Source of the DNA: Microvelia longipes
Taxonomy: Eukaryota; Arthropoda; Insecta; Hemiptera; Veliidae
DNA length: 64,000 nucleotides
Direction of reading: 5' to 3'
Assembly: GCA_018340805.1 (NCBI GenBank)
Contig: JACMZG010000008.1
Location: 72,844,049 to 72,908,048, forward strand
Shown here piece by piece: positions 59,295 to 64,000 of the stretch (its first letter is position 1; each line of letters opens with the position of its first letter). Both the position numbers and the translations under genes were made by a program. The notes under the pieces are model-generated. The model had not been told where the DNA came from. It did not search any database and was given only the letters and a program-made list of their open reading frames with translations.

Positions 59295-60045
59295 GACACT
59301 AAATCTAATTTTTTAAGACCTTTTGAGTGGTTTTTTCAAAGTTGTCTGTCTGTATGTGAGTGTGTCTGTTATCATCGTACCTCCCAGTGTATTTATGCTA
59401 AAGAGTTGAAACTTTGTACAAAAATTAGTCTACCGCTGTAGTTGTGCCACTCGGAAAAAAATGTATGACGTCTAATGACGTCATACGGGTTAATACCAGC
59501 AATAATGACTCAGCAAAAATTTCGAAAAATTATAAAACGCGGAAAAATAATGTGATTTGATTGAAATTTGGCACGCATGTAACCATGTATAAGACTAACA
59601 TATGGGCTAAGTTTCATCTCATTACCAGGTTTAGTTCAATTTTTATCAAATGACTTGTAAACTTTTTTTAAATCATTAAAAAATCAGTTAATGATTCAAT
59701 TAGGTTAAAATTTAGTGCACGTGTACAACTTTACTTAATAAATAAGTAACCTAAGTTTTGTTTCAATACGACAAGTATATCCATGATTTTTTATCATGGA
59801 TCATAATAGGTAAGCAGCATTGAGCGTGATCAGTGCTGAATGGGTGACCGCTGAGAATGACACGGATACATTTACTACCTGAGGATGAGCAAAGCGAGTC
59901 CGAAGACATGTTGCAGTATAAATTTGACGAATTGTAAATTTTGAGGACAAGCGAACCTAGTCCAAAGCAAGGAGGATGAGAGTAGCGAATCCGATGTAAT
60001 GAGGAAAAGTTCCGAGGTACCCCGTACCCGATTTTTTCCTGAGGA
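59295..60045 (+). repeat. 5S-bearing repeat E, best full-length copy
   Basis: Contains the 'gttgtctgtctgtatgtgag' front, 'gtgtctgttatcatcgtacc', 'ataatgactcagcaaaaatt', 'catgtataagactaacatat', the 5S module at 59,800-59,858, two 'gaggac/tgagcaaagcgagtccgaag'-type phrases and the end 'gaggtaccccgtacccgatt' plus T-run. A partial extra 3' end follows at 60,060-60,215. Confidence 0.85.
59800..59858 (+). ncRNA. 5S rRNA-like module 7
   Basis: 'aggtaagcagcattgagcgt' then 'gatcagtgctgaatgggtga' and 'ccgctgagaat' parallels the 5S rRNA sequence AAGCAxxxTxGxGCxxGxTxAGTxCTTGGATGGGTGACCGC in order and spacing. Confidence 0.75.
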
Positions 60046-60605
60046 TAAATAAAGCAAAACTGAAGATGAACTAATATAATTTAAGCGTTTTTCATATTCT
60101 TAGGACTATATGGTGCAGTAAGTCGAGTCGGAAGTAATGAGAGGGCGCGTAGCGAATCTGATATGGCATGGAAAGGTTCCGTAGTATTCCGTACCTCGGA
60201 ACCTGATTTTTTTAAACTTTTCTTGACTTAATAGCTAGTCCTATACTTATAAATACCTATTTTGTCCGAGTCAATTTAATTGAAAACGGGGATTTTATTT
60301 TAGCATAATGCTGTTCTCTCGGATAAGACACACTTTAAAGAAGTATTTGGTGCAAGAGTAAGTGGTTCACGAAGAGTGGAGTTAATCAGTAAAAATCAAA
60401 GAATAAATGATATCTCTAAGAGAAATAAACATCTTTTTACAACTTTTACACAATTTTTCAAAATTTTATATTAATATCATCATTAAAAATATGGTTATAT
60501 TCTAGGTCAATGCTGAGCATCACTGCCAATTCCACGATCTAACCTTGCATCTTTTACAAAGCTAACATCCCAAGAATAAGCTGTCATTTTTATAAATATT
60601 TACCA

Positions 60606-61022
60606 TCTAAGAATAACTAATATAGAAGGAGCATAGGGCCGTTAGCACAATGGAATTCCACTGATAACACGAAAGCCAGTTTATTGTGGGCTTACTAATG
60701 GTCTTAAGTAGGGGTACCACTCTAACAACAAAACATTATTTTATAAATGTCATAAATGAAGAAGTATCATAAGCAACAAATATAATAACTTAAAAGTCCT
60801 GTTAAGTATTTATAAAATCGGTCTTAGTTAACAAAAGGGTGGCGGAATACAAGAATCTATACATTTAGTTGACGAGAACTACTTTTAACATATTTTTGAT
60901 TAAAAACGTTAAAATACAATTTAATATGCTTAAAAAACTTTAATGCACCGATATTCAAATAGGTATTCTATGAATAATCGATCATTAATTAATAATTCAG
61001 CAACCGGAAGTATTGCTAACCA
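60606..61022 (+). mobile_element. Right-truncated copy of the 31-bp-terminus MITE
   Basis: Starts 'ctaagaataactaatataga' and follows the 8.3-kb copy through 'ggaattccactgataacacg', 'gtggcggaatacaagaatct' and 'cagcaaccggaagtattg', then breaks where another MITE begins. Identity is clearly lower. Confidence 0.85.
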
Positions 61023-61026
61023 TAGA

Positions 61027-61235
61027 AAATATATTACTAGAGGGCCCTATTGATTATGCCTTCGGAAAAGTAACCTGACCACATTCGATTATCAAAATAA
61101 TCAAATAAACAGAACAAAATTACAATAACTTATATAGTAGAACGTTTATAATTCAAATCAAAACACAAACAATGTGCGGGAAGCCGAAATCAAATCGCTC
61201 TTGAATAAGGTTTCAATGAGGTTACACATAATGTC
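61027..61235 (+). mobile_element. MITE B, 3'-truncated copy
   Basis: 'atattactagagggccctat', 'aaaagtaacctgaccac' and 'caatgtgcgggaagccgaaa' match other copies; the right end is lost near 61,235. Confidence 0.78.
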
Positions 61236-61322
61236 GCCCCATGGGAACTTTCATAGAATAAGGACCACCAAAAGGGAGTCCCTTTTCTATAAAAGTGCCG
61301 AGATTTTATCGTGTTTATTAAA

Positions 61323-61372
61323 CAAATATCAAAGGAAATTCGCTCGGTATGCGGAACACCGCGCCAGTTTAT
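61323..61372 (-). repeat. Terminal fragment of the palindromic element
   Basis: Reads 'caaaggaaattcgctcggta' then 'gcggaacaccgcgccag', the inverted end of the family. Confidence 0.6.
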
Positions 61373-62110
61373 TTTGTTGTAAAACTTCAAAACACACTTA
61401 AACACACTCATTAGCAAATCTTCGATAAGAATTCCCTAAAAAGTTTGAACCTGATATACTTTCTTTCCATACATTTAATATCACAACTTTTTGTGCGAGT
61501 ATAGTCTAATTTAGACAAATTACCACATTCTAAAACCTGAGCACTACACAATTTGCTCAGAAAAGTGTGGTTGGTACCCAAGAAAATAACTATCACCCAG
61601 TTTTTCTTAAATTCGCTCAACTTGAATGGTGAGCATATAGATGTATAATAAACTAACTGAATCCTTGATGTAATGGTGTTACACAACATAATAGAATAAA
61701 AAGCGTGAACTCTCACATCACCAGGTTAGTCAGGGGACAATGTCACGGGAGTATTTCTAGGACAAGTAAAGCACACAACACCCTGCTCCACTTAAACCTA
61801 CTCATCTTAAATAAACTCATTTATTTCTTTTACCAATAAATTATTCATGTCAAACAATATCGGTGCAGCGGCGGAAAGAGCAATAGTGAGGTATGACGCG
61901 GTAAGTCGATTTGCCATGTAACAAAGTGACCCTGTTAAAGATAAAAAAATTAGAAGCCATCACAAAAGTCATTAACAATCTTTACATGCTTGCAAAAGAA
62001 CATCAAGAATATCAGCGCAGGTCCGAAATTTTAAGGTAAACTTTACTTCCGACGAATGACCTTTCCTTTTAGCGAATTTTCATGATGATATATGATGAAA
62101 TATTTTATAT
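61370..62110. other. Stretch with an unrecognised 101-codon open frame
   Basis: A minus-strand frame at 61,716-61,411 (starts MRVHAFYSIMLCNTITSR) is not low complexity, but I recognise no family. It may be a decayed mobile-element fragment. Confidence 0.3.
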
Positions 62111-62117
62111 ATGATGA

Positions 62118-62790
<673 letters not shown>

Positions 62791-63227
62791 AATGATTATA
62801 TATATGTCCATGGTAACTATTTATAAATACCACTTTAATTGACACCCATAATCAAAAACAAAGGGAATTGATTACTTTATTAGAAAATAATTACAATATA
62901 ATGATATGATACAAAATTATGCATTTAAACGAATAATTATTAAGTATTTATTATACAATTATTTATAATAAAATTTACTTTTCTCGTCCATAATAATAAT
63001 AAAATTAAATAATTAATGATAATAAAATAAGTAAAAAAAGATTAAAGGCGATAAGAGACACTGTTAAAGATTGAAATCGACTGGTTTCAGAAATCAGCAA
63101 AGGTATCAGAAGTCATCGGTATCAGAAGTCATCGGTATCAGGTAAACACACGTCTATCTATACTTCATAATTATTGCATTGGTGGGGGAAGAGGACAACT
63201 CTTTAACTCTTTCTAGAGTCATTAATG

Positions 63228-63498
63228 CGGGTAAATGACACCATGATAAAATTATTTTCCAGATAGCACAAATAGACCTTAAGATTGATTTTTGTACTAA
63301 GTTTCAACTATCTTGCACAAATACGGGAGCTACGATGATAACAGACACACACATATAGACAGACAACTTTGCGAAAACTACTCAGAAGGTCTAAAAAATT
63401 CCTAAAACAGATAATACCGGTAACATCCCGGTTTCGGATTCTTTTGCAAACACAATACATTTCCTATATACTTACGGGATGAATGAGGAAAAGTAAAA
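63228..63498 (-). repeat. 5S-bearing repeat E, front part only
   Basis: Minus orientation; 'gtttcaactatcttgcacaa', 'acgatgataacagacacaca', 'acatcccggtttcggattct' and the 'tgaatgaggaaaagtaaaaa' end. Confidence 0.75.
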
Positions 63499-63865
63499 AT
63501 ACTCAGTACAATGTTAAAGTTCGCTATGACAAGTCATTGTATAATTAGATCAAGTATTGTCTCCTTGCACCTTGAATGCAGCTACGAAACCTTGTAGACC
63601 TGTCACCACACTAACCCGTACTACGTCTATTTACAGCGTCTCCTTGAACGCATATTTGGATACGGACACTGTCACAAGGCTATTTATAATAGGTGATTCT
63701 AGGGGGGGGGGGGGCTAAAAAATTCCCTGTTTTGAAATCAGCCCTCTCGAAGGAAAAATATTGCCTTTAATATATTTAGCTACTAAAACTAAATTTAAAT
63801 TCAACATATTTTTAAATTAACGAAATAAACAGGGAAATTAATAACTACAACAATTAATTACGATT

Positions 63866-63921
<56 letters not shown>

Positions 63922-64000
63922 CTTGTTAAAAAGCTAATTTTATAGTTAGGTATAGGGACGTTTTTTTTGTTCCTTAAAGAATGAAAAAAATGAAGATTAG

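Noticed and set aside
59800..59858. Possible functional 5S rRNA gene
   Set aside because: Only the internal promoter third is recognisable; the 5' and 3' stems of 5S rRNA are absent, so it is a derived module.
61190..61417. Overlapping 75-codon frames on both strands
   Set aside because: They cross the junction of a truncated MITE B and a palindromic-element fragment and match nothing as proteins.

Overview
This window is AT-rich, intron-dominated eukaryotic DNA, most likely from an arthropod and probably an insect. I infer that from the intron size, the many small folding DNA elements and the Jockey-like and RNase H-bearing LINE pieces; I cannot name the species. It holds one recognisable host gene: the 5' part of HERC2, the giant HECT-type E3 ubiquitin ligase, on the minus strand. 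Nineteen exons between 37,039 and 2,305 join with consistent GT/AG boundaries and reading phases into about 1,050 residues. They cover the HERC2 N-terminus, an arthropod-style cysteine cluster, helical spacer segments, the whole first RCC1-like propeller and the start of the region after it. The remaining three quarters of the protein should lie beyond base 1. A short open exon at 58,340-58,406 matches the splice phase of the first certain exon and is a candidate upstream start.

Layout. 0-5 kb: tandem arrays, a tRNA-derived SINE and the last visible exons. 5-20 kb: exons R to I, with introns holding MITEs, SINEs, LINE remnants and two minisatellites. 20-31 kb: exons H to C, with several copies of a repeat carrying a 5S rRNA-like module. 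32.3-34.3 kb: a 2-kb minisatellite of about 47-bp units next to exon B. 35-39.6 kb: a long composite inverted repeat (arms about 1.6 kb) with exon A in its loop. 39.6-64 kb: no certain exon. This part is a nest of repeats: more 5S-like elements, a LINE 3' end flanked by 270-bp duplications, a tyrosine-recombinase relic inside one 5S-like element, foldback elements, TTAA-flanked and other MITEs, and (AT)n tracts.

The most interesting signals are three. First, a family of repeats carries 5S rRNA-like internal promoter sequence in seven places and both orientations. Second, a HERC2 exon sits between long inverted repeats that could pair in the pre-mRNA. Third, a 431-bp LINE insertion is flanked by an exceptionally long direct duplication. 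No CRISPR, operon, rRNA gene or intact tRNA gene is present. Coordinates of repeat edges were read by eye and may be off by several bases.
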